Of a stretch of DNA of 64,000 bases, positions 12,829-25,100 are shown one piece after another. The notes below the pieces were generated by a model. That model was not told the DNA's origin. It did not search any database and saw only the letters and a list, made by a program, of their open reading frames with translations. The stretch is from Loxodes magnus. Lineage: Eukaryota; Ciliophora; Karyorelictea; Loxodida; Loxodidae. The translations under genes and the position numbers were made by a program. Location of the stretch: positions 1-64,000 of the forward strand of contig CAMPDV010002440.1 of NCBI GenBank assembly GCA_946699065.1. The letters are read 5' to 3'. The number at the start of each line of letters is the position of its first letter. Within the stretch, counting starts at the first letter, position 1.

Positions 12829-13609
12829 TATATATAATATTTTATAAGCTTTGTTATTTTATTTATTCTTAAATTTTCTCGATTTTTTCTTTTATTTAGT
12901 TAATATTTAAACTGTTTGATTTCTTTTATCTATACTTTTTTTTAAATTTCAATTAACTATTTTTAGCCTTTTAATTTCAATAAAATTTTAAATCTATTTA
13001 ATTTTTTTGAATGTTTAATATTTTAATTTCTTCTTTTTGCTCTTAAAAATCTTAATATTTATTTAATAATTATTTAATTTTAATTAGTTTATAAAGTTCT
13101 AGTTAAAAACGCAATTTTAAAATGATTTATTATTTTTTATTCATTAATAGCTACATTATTCTAAATTTTATCATATGATATCTATTTTATAAGCTTATTA
13201 ATCTTTTCCTCCAATAATTTATAAATTTCTATTTGGTCTAAATTATGTGGCAAGATTTTTGATAAGGTAAATAAGCTTTCATTAATTGTTAAAATTTGCC
13301 TATTATTTTATTAGATTAAATATATTAAAAAATTATTTGCATTACGAATCGCTTCAAGCAATCAATAATTTCTCAAATTAATTTAAATCTTCTAATTCTA
13401 AAATTATTTCATTTGGTATCATGTTATTTTCTTTTCCGAAGTTAAAAAAGAAGATTATGATAAATTAAAATTCTAACCTTTTTAGTTAAGAACTAAATTT
13501 TAAAATTTATAATAGCTTACATTTTTACTGAAAAAAGAGATAAATTAACAGTGCTTCTTCTTATATTTCATATTTGATGCTTCTTATATGGATTAATATC
13601 TTATTGATT

Positions 13610-13870
13610 TAATATTTCCGAGGGGTGTATTGGAAAAGCGCAACTCTTGTCGAGGAACTACTTAGAAAAGTCTCTTAATAGATATAGTGATGATCGCTTA
13701 CTGCTGTCGTTGATCGCTATGAGTAATTAATGTCTTCTTCATAAACATAGAATTCAAGAATCTGCAAAATTGGAAATTGTCCAGTTGCGTTCCCTTTAAG
13801 ATTTTGAACCCAAAAGTTTAGAATCAAAATCAGATTTTCATAATTTTGTTCATACCATTCTATTATATAT
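13610..13870 (+). other. GC-richer island, possible coding fragment or structured RNA
   Basis: A 250-bp segment clearly less AT-rich than its surroundings. The plus strand can be read as EELLRKVSQQIQWWSLTAVV and later NSRICKIGNCPVAFPLRFW under the local code. It also holds a repeated GATCGCT motif (GATGATCGCTTACTG ... GTTGATCGCTATGAG) that could pair in an RNA. I cannot decide between a retroelement ORF fragment and a non-coding RNA. Confidence 0.3.
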
Positions 13871-14560
13871 TGACTTATTATCTTATTCATTCTAAAAAAG
13901 ATTAATTAAAAAATTAATAAATTTTAAATGAAAAGAAGGAAATTTTAAAATTGTTAAGAGAAAAAATAAACTAAATTTAAATAATATTTATAAAAGCATA
14001 ATCTGTAAAAATAATAAAAAACTATTTTTCTAATAAAGATAATTTATTTTATTTCTTTTAGTGAATTAAAAATTTATTTTTTCAAGTGAAACTAAAAGTA
14101 TTAATTGAAATTTTATGACTAAAAATTTAATTATTAATTTATAATTTAAAATATTTGATTCAACTATTTTGCTTTGAAAACTAAAGAGATTATAATTAAA
14201 TAGCACCAATTTTTTTTATAACTTGAATAATTTAAATTTTTAATTTGATTTTTAAAACTTAAATTAACATAAATAGATAAAAAATGTATTTGATAAAAAA
14301 TAAAAAAAATTAATATAAATAGGTTAAAACGAATAATCGTATTATTAATTAATTTCAAATTGTAATATTTATAATGTTAATTAATTTAAATCTCAAAATT
14401 TTATTACAATGTATTTTTTAAAGGAAATAATTTAATATAAAAAACATGTTAAATTTTTATGAGTAATTTCGCTTAAAGTAATCAAATAATTCTAATTTTT
14501 ACTTTTTTTATGATTAAGTTCAAAATTATTTTATAATTAAATCTTTTTTAACAAATGAAT
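13871..14560. other. AT-rich interval between the GC island and the LRR gene
   Basis: About 690 bp of AT-rich sequence. An ATG-initiated standard-code ORF on the minus strand (14164-14358) is Ile/Phe/Asn-rich and looks like composition noise. No feature could be supported. Confidence 0.4.
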
Positions 14561-14568
14561 TAAGTTTT

Positions 14569-16680
14569 TCAAAGTGACTTAAATTTTAACTAAAAATCTA
14601 AATTTCCATAAAATCTTGCTAAATTCTGGTTGTTTATTTTTATTTTAATCTTCTTAAATAAACCTTTTAAAAAAATAGCCAATTCTAGTTTCAATAAAGC
14701 GCAATCATTTATATCCAAGAATCTTAATTTTGTTCAGAACGGATAAAATATACCTTTTTCGTTTTTCAGCAGAAATCCATCAAACGACAAAGATTAATTA
14801 TTACTCAAATTCAACTTTTCTATATTTTTAAAATTTCTAATGGTTCAAACCAAATCTTTTTTGCAAATGTTGCAATTTTGAAGATTTAGATATACTAATG
14901 ATTATAAATTTGCTATTTCTTATATTCAATTTTGCCTTTAAAAAGAACAGTCAACAAGAGATAAGCTCTTAACTTAATTGTTTACTAGCTAAAGCATTTA
15001 AGTTTTTATATTTGAAATATTTGAAAGGAAAATTTCTCTTAATGTATTGCAATTTTAAAATAAAAAGCCTAAAGTTTCTTCAGTAATTTAATTCACACTT
15101 TAAAACTCTATTTTTTTAATATGTTAACTGTAAATTCCTATTTCTTTAATAGTTGGGTCCTTTATTTATTACAATTTTCTTAAATTTAATTACTCTAAAT
15201 TAGGAGAATTTTCTATTAATAATTATAAAATTAAGTCTTTGAATCACTAACAGTTATCGATAGTTATAGATCAAAGCTTTATAAATTATTAAAATTTTAC
15301 TTATTTAAATGCATTTGCATCTTCAAAATTTTATTCTCAAACTTTCGATGTTTGGTTCTAAATTTGTGATAATAAACTATTTTAAAAGCAATTAAACTCT
15401 TATATTTATTAGGATTTTATTAGTAAAAGTCACAAATTGTTAGGAGCAATTATATAAGGTTATTATTTCTAAATTTGTATTGTTCAAATTAGGTGAAATA
15501 GTTTCGATTTGGTTTTATTCCCTTAATTAAGTTAAAGCATTTGACTATTATTCTATGCTTATCTAAAATACATTAATTTAGATTCATTTAAGATATTTTA
15601 AGTTAGAAATTTGTTAGATTAACGTACAGAAATCACTATCGTTAAAATATTGTAAACCTATTATTTCTAAAACTTTTAACTAAGCGAGCTAAAGCATTGG
15701 AAACTTATTGAATTGCTGGATATTTTAAAGCCGAACTTACATCTCTTCTATGTTATCTCATCTATATTTTCCTAAAATTTAGTCATCTAAGTTTTATTTT
15801 CAATTGAAGTTAAGTCTTTTCAAATTAGGACAAAAATATAAAAACTAGTCAATATCTTAATTTCAATTAATTAGCATTTCTTAAAGTAAAAATCCTTTCT
15901 ATTTTAAGTAAATCTTCACTTACTCTGAATTTAACTATTTACTATCAATTCGTAATATTTTTAAATCTATACTTAAGCAATAATTTACTAAAAAAGCTTC
16001 AGTTATTCCAGAAACTTAGCATAGTTTTAATTATTCTAAATTAATTATGTTTGAAAGGAGATTAATTCTTAGTCTTCTAAACTTATAAAAAGCAAGAATA
16101 ATTATTTTAAAGATCTAAAGTTCTAAAAATCAGGAAGAGAAACATTTTACTTAGGTCGATTTTACATTTACATTTCCTGTATATTAATTAAGCAGTTGCT
16201 CGGTTTATTTTATTACTTTATTCAGACAATTTCATCTAATTTTATCTTAATCTCTTAACATGCTCTTATAGATAAGTCATTTCTATCTATTTAAACACTT
16301 TTTATATTATTATGTGCAAGTTATTTTAGACTTCATTCTATTTTACTTTTAGTAAGACAACCATCATCATATATCTTCATTATTTCTATTTTTTTAGCTA
16401 GTAGTAAAAACGGTAGAAATGCTTGTTGACTTACTATAAAGCACATATTTCTCTTAAATCTAAAAATTAGAAAACCAAGTCTTATAAATATTTATTCTAT
16501 CAAAGCTATTAGAATGCTTCCTTTACTTATAGCTTATTTCTTTCTGTTTCTATTATTTATTCTAGTGTTTCTTACTTTTCCTCCTCTTAAAGCTGCTATA
16601 ATTAAACTTTATCTTTTATTTTCTTTTATTATATAGATTGAATTTCTTAATCTAACCAGTGAACTTAATTACATTTCTAG
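14569..16680 (-). CDS. Leucine-rich-repeat protein
   Basis: The minus strand encodes regular LRR units: LSLVDCSFQ, LVYLNLQNCNICKKDLVW, IEKLNLSNNQSLSFDGF and LRFLDINDCALLKLEL. Spacing is about 25-28 residues, with the LxxLxLxNC/N pattern of RNI-type or F-box-associated LRRs. The N-terminal part (16.6-16.5 kb) is a charged helix (LQEEEKQETLEQIIETERNK). The C-terminus reads NLDFQLKFKSL and stops at TGA 14571-14569. TGA in KDLVWTIRNF and YPFWTKLRF is read as Trp. A protein-interaction role is expected. Introns between 15 and 16.4 kb were not resolved. A SINE-like copy sits just upstream of the presumed 5' end. Confidence 0.55.
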
Positions 16681-16759
16681 CAAGTAAATTAATTAAATTA
16701 AATATTTTGGGCTTTTTTCACATAGAGCACAAAATATTGGAGCATGGTAATTTGATATA

Positions 16760-17072
16760 TTAATTAATTTCAACTAAAAAAGTTGTTGAGCCGGAAAATC
16801 CTTTCCGATTGCACGACCCGACGCTCTCTTTTTATGGAATAACGGAGATATCTTGTTGTGCTCCAGGCACAGTTGCTAGGGAGCTCCATCGCTATGAGCA
16901 CCCAGGCTTCAAGCCCCTACAATGGCGGATAATCTTAAAGACAGTGTTTCTTCAGAAAATGACTCTGACCAAGGACTTTCTCAGAGACAGGAAAGGAACT
17001 TGTTCCTAGCCATAAAACCAGAAAGTTTAGTCACGAAGGTCATTCTCAGTTCCCACCATCTTTTCAATTATA
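16760..17072 (+). mobile_element. SINE-like retroelement B, copy 1 (about 310 bp)
   Basis: Starts TTAATTAATTTCAACTAAAA, carries a GC-richer body with CGACCCGACGCTCTC and ends CACCATCTTTTCAATTATA. Four further copies share both ends (25118-25435, 31880-32195, 57650-57962 minus, 58305-58615 degenerate). Because all copies have the same length and ends, the unit itself is the mobile entity and not a 5'-truncated LINE. It contains a short reading frame, MS(S)QASSPYQERI in the best copy. No clear target-site duplication for this copy. Confidence 0.65.
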
Positions 17073-17399
17073 AGAATAATTAAGATTTATAATTTAAATT
17101 TATTATATAAAAACTATCAATTTTAAATTAAAATTCACATCTTTCAATGTTTTTAATTAAAGATATACTTTTCTAAAGTCGGATAACTTTAAGATATTGG
17201 AAAATGAATGATATAGTTAGAAAATTAAATAAATTAAAATTACGATATTTTAATATTATTTTTGTTTAAAAAGAAATAAAATTATATATTGATTTTGATT
17301 TAAAAAAATATAAAAAATTAACAAGAAGCATTTGTATAAAATTCAAAAGAAAATAAAGTAAAATACATCTTAATAAATTAAGAAAGGTGAAAAAATTAA

Positions 17400-18120
17400 C
17401 TGGAAAATTATGCATCAAATTACATCTACAACCTCTGAAGTAAAGACTAAAAATAGATTAAGTCATTATTGTATTAAGAGTTCTTAATTTACTACAACTT
17501 AATAAATATGTTGTGATTTTCTAGTTAAGAGTTTCTGAAAACATTACATAAATTAATAGAAACAAAAATAAAATTATTTAAGATTAATGTCACAAGAGAG
17601 AAAATTTAACTACCTTTGGACTACGCAATAAAGTTAAAATCTTTAATCTATCAAATATGGTTAAAATAAAATAATAGGATGGAAAATATTATATAGTATA
17701 AAAGCGCAATAAATTTTATACTAAATTGAAAGAAAAGATTAAATAAATTATAAAGTGCAAGTAGAGGATATAAAGATCGAAAACATAAAACTAAGATAGT
17801 AAAAATTCTTTCGCAATTCATAGAAGTATCTCTGCAAAAAATTTAAAAGTTTCTACCGAAAATTTTTAAATGTAAAAAAAGTAATAAGATACAATTAATA
17901 TTTAAGAAATAATACTGAAAGAATGTAAAGAAATAGCAAGAAAATTATAAATAATATACTAAAATAATCTTAGGGAAAAAAGACTAAACTGAAGATAAAA
18001 GGAGATATTATAAAAGAAGAATACAAAGATTAATAACAATTTTTAAATCATTAAATTTTATTAAACAACTGGATAACTCTAGAAGTAGGTGGGAAAGAGG
18101 TCGAAATATCTCTGAAGATA
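17400..18120 (+). CDS. Unassigned plus-strand coding stretch
   Basis: One frame reads LRVLNLLQLNKYVVIFQLRV, TTFGLRNKVKIFNLSNMVK and later FIKQLDNSRSRWERGRNISE. The middle part resembles, at DNA level, the region around 30,200 next to the kelch pseudogene (both have CGACTACG/ACTACGCAATAAAG). It may be a decayed relative of that locus. Start and end could not be placed and several frames compete, so treat it as a possible pseudogene. Confidence 0.3.
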
Positions 18121-18282
18121 TCAATTTTTAATCTAACTTTTATATATATAAAATCATATTTTTTAATGTTATTGAAATATTTTTTTATTTAATTTTCAAA
18201 AATATTATAAATAAACAAATTTAAAGATAGGAAAAAATATAATTCAAATTTTCGATTATTTTGCTTGAAAATAAAATGTTAT

Positions 18283-18306
18283 TCATAATAATAATAATAA
18301 TAATAG
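18283..18306 (+). repeat. (AAT)n microsatellite
   Basis: About eight AAT/ATA triplets. Read from the minus strand it is the (TTA)n tail of the retroelement that follows at 18329-19135. Confidence 0.7.
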
Positions 18307-18328
18307 GAATTAATATTTTCCTTTATTA

Positions 18329-19135
18329 GGAGATTTCAACTCCATCTGGATAGCAGTAGTTCATGTACCTTGCTGTTTAATATTAAGTTCTTGATATATA
18401 TTTTCGAAACAGGGTACTCTAATTTCTTCAGGTTTTCTTTCCACATCCTTCTTGCTTCACTGTATCCTCCTTTCTTACGATTGATTTTTTTCTCTTGTGT
18501 AATGTTCCATCTTGCATGCAGAACATTCAGTTCATTTATTTAAGTTTTTTCTTTTACAGAGATAATGCTTTTTTTCTTTCTTGTTCTTTTTTCAATAGTA
18601 TTTGTTTCAATCAATTCTTTATCTCTTTTTAAATTTTTTGTAATTCTTGTAAAGTTGATAGTGACTTCTTCAGTAATAGAATTTTACTTAGTTGGTTTAG
18701 TTACTTTCTATTGATGGCTAAGAATTATTTTTGCTCTATTTCCATTTTGTCAGCAGCTAACTTTCGTTCTTACTGTCTTATATTAAAGAGTTTTAAGTTT
18801 TCCAGATTTTAATCTTGCTTTTCTAATTAGGTATTTACTCTAGTCGTATTAGATGGTTCAAAATTTATCCATTTATCTTCCTTAGGTCATCAGCTTCTAT
18901 CCATTTTATTCAAATTATTACTCCAGTATCAGAATGAGTTTTTTATTCAAAATCTTGAGCATACAATTTCCTAAAGATTGACAATAATCAACATATGTTG
19001 AGCAATTTTCACTCACTCCCTCCAAAGTTCAATTCTCGTACTGCCTGTGCCTATCTATTCTCTATTGCTTCATTGACTTCTCAGCCGAATTTCAAGGGTA
19101 ACTTCTTTTTCCTTTCCAAAATTTATAAATTATTG
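18329..19135 (-). mobile_element. Gag-like retroelement copy E with 3' hairpin
   Basis: The minus strand encodes a long charged protein with pieces NRQAQAVRELNFGGSEWKL, WIKWIEADDLRKINGQIL and a Cys/His motif CSACKMEHYTRE. It ends QELNIKQQGT at a TGA (18363-18361). A hairpin GGAG-TTGAAAT-CTCC (18329-18343) and a (TTA)n tail follow. Layout and hairpin match the elements at 22941 and 60307, but the protein is divergent, so this is a separate subfamily. Its role is inferred from the zinc-binding motif and context. The 5' end is uncertain. Confidence 0.5.
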
Positions 19136-19139
19136 TAGT

Positions 19140-20750
19140 TGATTTTTTAAGACATCGTGTGATAAAAAATTAACACTTCTTGCTTTCTCTAATACTTTTA
19201 GTTAATTATAAAAAGGCATTTCTTGAAATTTACTATCATTTTTTTCAGAAAGTAAGTTATCAAAATAATATTTAAAAAATAATAATAATATTACTAAGAC
19301 ATTTATTAAATAACTTATTATTCATTTGTTAATAAGCATTATATTTGTTTTGCTTGCTTTAAAAATTCATAAAATAAGTTTGGAAACAAGTTTAACTTAA
19401 TATTTTTAAATATTTTGATTATAGTACACTATTTAATTAACTTAATACTATTTTAAATAAAAATAAATATTTTAAATATAAAGAGACTAAATTTAAATAA
19501 TTTTCTATTATATGCTTTTAACAGCTATTTATAATATATTTATAAGTGTTTAATCAATTATTGAAATGCATATTATTTCAATATTTTTAAATTTTTTATT
19601 TATAATTTATTTTTCGCTAAAATAAGGTTTAAAGTAGTAGAAATAAAATTAAAATTATAAATATTTCAGCGTGAAAAAATAAAAGAAAAGCGTCTTTAAT
19701 TTTTTAGTTTTAATATTTTATAATGTTGACATTCATTAATTTTACTCTAGTTTACTTGATTTCTTTATTCATTGACTAGCCACCTAATATTTTTATCATT
19801 ATATTAAACTCTTTTAGATCAAAACAACATTTTTGTTTTTCTTGTAATTATCTTAGTAAATTTTTAATTTCAATATAATTATTGGAAGTCAAAATAATTT
19901 ATTGACTAAAAATATTTTATTTAAAATAAGTTCAGAATTAAATTTTTTTTTAATTGATAAATGTATATTTAATCCTCAATTAATTTAGATTTAAAATATA
20001 AAATGTATAAGCTAAATTTCTCTGTATATATTCTCAGATAAATAAATACACTTTTATTCCAATTTTTCTTATTGTTGTATCTTTTATGAAACTGTGATTT
20101 GTTTGTATTCAAATAAAAGTGCTTAATGTTTTAACACATTCTACCAACTTAGAAAATACTGATTTTGATGTATCTTCACTAATATATCTTGCTTTAGTTA
20201 TTATAAATCTTTAAAAAAAGCAATAATGAGGTAACTTTAATGTAATTTTTTTCCTAATTATGGCTTAAATTTTTTTTAATTGAAAATATAAAAATTAAAT
20301 TTTGCAAATTGATAGTATAATAAAAAAATAAAAAAAGAGTATGCAACAATTTTTTTAAATAAGAAAAGAAAAAGTTAAAAAACATAAATAATAAACTTAA
20401 ATATACAAACTTCTAAAAATTTAAATTTAATAAACTTTTATGATATAAATTAAAAAAAATTAAACGTTTATGAATTTAATTTAGTCATTAGTTAATCATA
20501 TTGTAAGAATAAAATTTTATAATCTAATTTATTAACTTAAACTATAAGATAAGAATAAATAATATAATAATCTAATTTCATTTTTTCTTTAGAACTAAAA
20601 GTTATAATCTTTTAAATAATAATAATTATGATAAAATAATATTTTAAATATTTTGAGTTTGATTTTAATAAAATATATTATTTTATTTTAATAATTTTAA
20701 ATTTTAAAATTAAATTAAAAAATAAGAGAAATTATATTATAGACAAAATA
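19140..20750. other. AT-rich interval without recognised gene
   Basis: About 1.6 kb, more than 80 percent AT by eye, dominated by ATTT/TAAA runs. No coding frame with balanced composition, no repeat shared elsewhere. Confidence 0.4.
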
Positions 20751-20761
20751 ATTTGCTCTTT

Positions 20762-21490
20762 TCAGATTCTTTTATCGCTCTCCGAACTACCCAAAAGTAT
20801 GAAACCAAATGGATAAATAAAAATGTTCAAAAGGGGTTTTTAATAAGTTCTGAATCTCAAAAATCTAAAATTTCTTAGAACTTTTCTCTATAGGTTTCTT
20901 CTTGATTTTTTTGTATATTCTTGCCCTTTTGCTTCACAATGATTCAGGCTTTTTCCTTGCTTAATATAAAATACATGACCTTCCCGAATAATTACTAGAA
21001 AAATTTAATTATTTTAAATTTTTTAAGAAGTTTCCTTAACATTATGATCAGGTACAACTCTTTTCCTTTTCTTCTAAAGCTCCCTTTTAACTATTTAGAT
21101 TTTATTAAGCACTTCATTTGCTTCAGTATATTACTTAGATTTTTTTTATGAATATTCTACATAATTACATTCTTATGATAATTTTATTTGCTAAATCTAG
21201 CAGAATAGTCATTTAAAATTTTAAAGAAAACTTAATTTTACTTAACTATATTGTTTAAGCTGTCTTAAGTTTTCTAAATATCCTCCTAAAATTATAGGTT
21301 TTAGTTTATTGCTTTTTAATATCTTCCTTTAAGTTAAGCACAGCTTAACAAATTGTTTTAGTTATTTTTTCTGCTTTTACATAATCTTTTGCTTATAAAT
21401 TCCTGAAGTTCCTTTAGAGGCTTAGGGATTTGAAAATTAGATATTTTTAAGGTTTTTATCTATCTCAGAAAAATAAATTTTAGAATTTAT
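20762..21490 (-). CDS. Small basic protein, function unknown
   Basis: About 240 codons on the minus strand without frame change. Pieces include PIILGGYLENLRQLKQY, CNYVEYSQKKSKQYTEANE and KKRKRVVPDHNVKETSQ; the end is LLGSSESDKRI followed by TGA 20764-20762. Lys/Arg-rich with helical stretches. The final 30 residues (FIYPFGFILLGS) are hydrophobic and could be a tail anchor. No family recognised. Start codon not identified. Confidence 0.45.
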
Positions 21491-21499
21491 TTTTAATAA

Positions 21500-22935
21500 G
21501 AGAAATAAAATGAAACAAATTACAGTATAATATATGTATAAAATAAACATAATCTAACTAACACTTTTTACATTTTTTCTAATAGCACAGAAAGATTTTC
21601 TCATAAGTATCAAAGATAAAATGTAAATATTATCTAATTAGCTAATTATAAATAACTATCGATAATTAAAAAAACATTTAAAATATCAAATTTTTGTTTA
21701 TAATAGATGAATTAAAAATTAGGAAATTTGTATAAAATATTTAATTAAAATTTTTAAAATTAAGGAAAATTTGAAAGAAGAACATTTGTTCATTTTAAAA
21801 CGGGATAAAGAAATAAATTATTTCATATCTAGATGATTAAATTTACAAAGTTAATAAAAAAAATAAATAATAAGTTAATATATTTTTCTAAAAACAGAAA
21901 CAAAAATAAAAATAATTTTCAACTTTTTAAGACAAATTTTATTATTTTTTAATTTAAATGAAATATATAAATATTTTACACTACTTAAAAAAAAATTTAG
22001 ATAGTTTTATTTAGAACTAGTAATTTTTTCAAATAATAAAATAAAAAATTTTTATTTTATTATTTAAATAAGTGAATTTAAAATTTATTCTTTAAAAACA
22101 ATAAAATCAAAGATTAATTTAATCAATTATTTTTACTTAATACTTTTTAAAATAAAAAATTAATTGATTATTTTACTAAAATTTGTATTTTTTTATTTTT
22201 AAAGAATAAAATTTATGTTTTTTATAAATTTAAAAGCTTTTAGATATTTTTATAATGATGATAAAAATTTTCAATATAGAAAACTTTATGCAACGATTTA
22301 AATTAATTCTTAATTAATTAATTTAAAAAATTTATTCTCACTATTATTTTTAAAATTAACTTAATAGCTTTTTTATAATTTTTTTAAACTAATTTTCTTA
22401 AATATTTTTGAAAATTTTTTGTTAAACTTTTTATTTTTATTTCGTTTCGGCTAAGATAATTTATTATTAAAAATAAAAAATTTAAATCTTCCATCTTTTT
22501 ATTTAGGATTTTATCTTAACAAATAAATGCAAAACAAGTTTTAAAAAATTAGGAAAAAGAATGCTTTTAACTGTATTAAAATAAAATATTAAAAAGAATA
22601 TTAAAGGAAATTAAAAATTAAAGTTTTGATATTTAAATTATGTTTTTTATAAAGAATTTAAAGGAAAAACAAAAAATTTTAAACCCATAAAAATTTATTT
22701 TTTATTTATCTTTCTTTTATAAATTAAAAAAATGATGTTTTTGAGTTTAATTATTAATAAAAAACATTAAGCACTAAAAATTAAAAAAATGATTAAAAAA
22801 ATATGAAAATCTTTTAAAATATGCAAAAATTTTAAATTTAATTAGATTCAAATAATATGAAAAAACCTCAAAGTAGTAAAATTTCATATAAAATTATAAT
22901 AAAAAATGTATAAATAAAGTTACATTTAAAAAATA
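21500..22935. other. AT-rich interval without recognised gene
   Basis: About 1.4 kb of very AT-rich sequence leading up to the retroelement ORF at 22941. No feature supported. Confidence 0.4.
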
Positions 22936-22940
22936 AAAAA

Positions 22941-23815
22941 ATGGAAGGATTCAAAAGTGGTTTCTACACCACATCCAAAAAGTTGGAGGGGAAACCTGAA
23001 TCCAATCTTGGATAGTCTTCTTACCCTTAACCCTAACCTTTTTCTTAATTCTAATAACCTGAAGAGGAACAGAAACAAGCTCAGAAGACAACACATGAGA
23101 TAACTCCTACCTCAGAAGAGAAGCCCAGAAAGTAGATGAAGTCTGCTCTGCACCAGGAGGTCTCAAAGTTCAATCCTTCTGGCCAGATGAGCATGGAACA
23201 GCTCATCAAAGTGGCACTAAACCTCCAGGAAGAGGTTAGGAAACTGAGAAAGGACAATGAAAAAATGATGGAAAAACTCAACCTAGCGGAAGGAATAGAA
23301 TCCAGACTTATGTCCTAAGAAAGAGAACTAAGCGCTTTCTGAAACATATCTTAAGATTAGAGTAGCTAATCCTAAAATTAGCTTCGGAAACAATCTGAAA
23401 TGAGTATTAGACTGGAAATACTAGAAAAGAAATTAGATGAACAAAGGGGAGATCCAATGATGATTGAAGAGACCAATAGGAAGACTAAAGTTAAACTCCA
23501 AAAAGTAGTGAAGAAATGTTACTACTGCAATTCAACAGAAAACTTATGAAGACACTGCAAGGAATTCCAAAATTTCAAGACGTAGTACTGGAATAAATAA
23601 AGAACCATACAAGCACAGTAGAGGATGAAAAAACAAATGTAGTAGAGACAAATAAGAGAAAGATTATACTTAAATGAATAAGGATACATTTACAAGAGAA
23701 AATTTAATTAGAAATAAGGCTAGATCCGGAAATAACAAGAGTAATAGGAGGAGAGAGGAGTAGAGACATCTAAAACTTTATTTTTAACACTGGAGCAATC
23801 TGGTGTCCAGCATGA
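22941..23815 (+). CDS. Gag-like ORF of retroelement, copy B (best preserved)
   Basis: Starts at ATG 22941 (MEGFKSGFYTTSKKLEGK). It has a Gln/Pro-rich segment, then the conserved block HQEVSKFNPSGQMSMEQLIK with a coiled coil (LNLQEEVRKLRKDNEKMM) and a Cys-rich knuckle (KCYYCNSTENLWRHCKEF, Trp from TGA). The C-terminal segment reads LDPEITRVIGGERSRDIQN and ends FIFNTGAIWCPA at TGA 23813-23815. The last part is in a different frame from the knuckle, so one indel lies between about 23620 and 23680. The copies at 60323 and 50799 share the FIFN-x-x-AIWCPA-TGA ending. NTGA resembles a retropepsin DTGA with Asp lost, but that is only a resemblance. Presumed nucleic-acid-binding retroelement protein; no RT follows in this copy. 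Confidence 0.6.
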
Positions 23816-23816
23816 A

Positions 23817-23860
23817 GAGGTGAAAATCCTCGAAAATTGCTAAACTTAATTTATCCTATT
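23817..23860 (+). repeat. 3' hairpin GAGG-TGAAAAT-CCTC and tail
   Basis: A perfect 4-bp stem (23817-23831) begins two bases after the TGA stop; sequence then runs TAAACTTAATTTATCCTATTATT. The same 3' end is found, inverted, at 60290-60321 and 50765-50798. Confidence 0.7.
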
Positions 23861-23861
23861 A

Positions 23862-24520
23862 TTATTTAAATTTACTAAAAATGTCTATACTATATTATTT
23901 ATAATAATAAAAAAGTTTGAATTTTGGAGCTCTCTCTCAATTCTTCTACCCTTGTATTAAATTTTATTCTAACTCTTCTTTTACAGTTAATGTGTTGATT
24001 TAATTTCACTTTTTTAAAATAGAAGTTCTTTTTCAAACATTTCTTTTTACTCAATGATTTATATTCTTCTTCTGAGCAGTTTTTTATGAAAAATCTTGAT
24101 TCTAAGGTCAATTTTCTTGAGCTACTGAATACTTGTAAAATTTTCATTTAAATATTTTTGGTTATAGGTTAAGAGCTTTAATAAATCATAATTTTTTAAG
24201 TCTTTAAATTCTTCAATTAACTCTTTCAAGACCTCACATGTTGGAATATGTTTAAAAGTATCAGGTCTCCGCAAGAACATGTTTTAGAGCTTTAAATGTT
24301 ATAATGCTTTTACAGCAAATCATATTAGAAGTTGTAGGAAAATGTTCTAAGCTTATAAATCGATAAAATTTCTCTTACCATATGTTTGTTAAGATTAGAG
24401 TAACTGTAAATTGGGAATTATGAAGAGTTATTGTCAATTTCATCTGAACATAAGCATTCTGTAAGCATTAAGTTCATTCTTCTTATTGAATCTTAATAAA
24501 ACTTTTGTCTTATTTTATTA
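23862..24520 (-). CDS. Unassigned helical protein, 3' part
   Basis: The minus strand reads RRPDTFKHIPTCEVLKELIE, KNYDLLKLLTYNQKYLNENF, LKKIDLRIKIFHKKLLRRR and FEKELLFQKSEIKSTHQ. The composition is clearly protein-like, with long amphipathic helices. The frame runs open into the tail of the retroelement at 22941-23860 without an intervening TGA, so that element may have inserted near the 3' end of this gene. Upstream, to about 24,500, an in-frame FAVKALQHLKLQN segment continues it. No family recognised. Confidence 0.4.
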
Positions 24521-24529
24521 TAAACTAAT

Positions 24530-25095
24530 CGTAGGAATTATTTGTTTTCTTTAACATCCACATAATCAATTTAAAAATGCTAGAATAGTTTCTAAAACTT
24601 CTTAAAATAATTAAGATTACTGTTTTATTTTGAGTTTATAAAGTATAAAAACAAAATGGATTTAATAATCATATATTAAATTTAATAAATATCTTTTACA
24701 TATTTATCTATTCTTATTTTAAACATTTAAACTAATTTCCTTTTAGTTTTTTTAATTTTCTTTATTATAACAGATCAATAAAAATAAATTATTCCTAGGA
24801 TTGTATATACTGTTTTACCCCAGAGCTTTATTACGAATAGATAGAAAAGCTTTAAAATAAATATTAATATTATTATATGATTCTATTATAAGTATATTAT
24901 TTCTTTTAAAAATATTCTATTTACATTATTTAATTTAACTTTTTAATCAATAATACTCCAACAAATATTTGCTTTTTTTAATTAAAATATCAATTTTATC
25001 CTTAAATATAGATTAATATATTCTTCTCTCAAAGAAATTACTTAGAAACATAAAGAAAAAGCGGAGAATTAAAAGGAGAAAGATTAAAAAAAGTT
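24530..25095. other. AT-rich interval upstream of SINE-like copy 2
   Basis: Contains nothing I could support apart from the possible 5' continuation of the minus-strand gene ending at 23862. Confidence 0.3.
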
Positions 25096-25100
25096 AAAGT

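Noticed and set aside
23770..23812. Retropepsin active site (NTGA)
   Set aside because: The catalytic Asp is Asn in all readable copies and the surrounding fold is not recognisable, so protease activity is not claimed.
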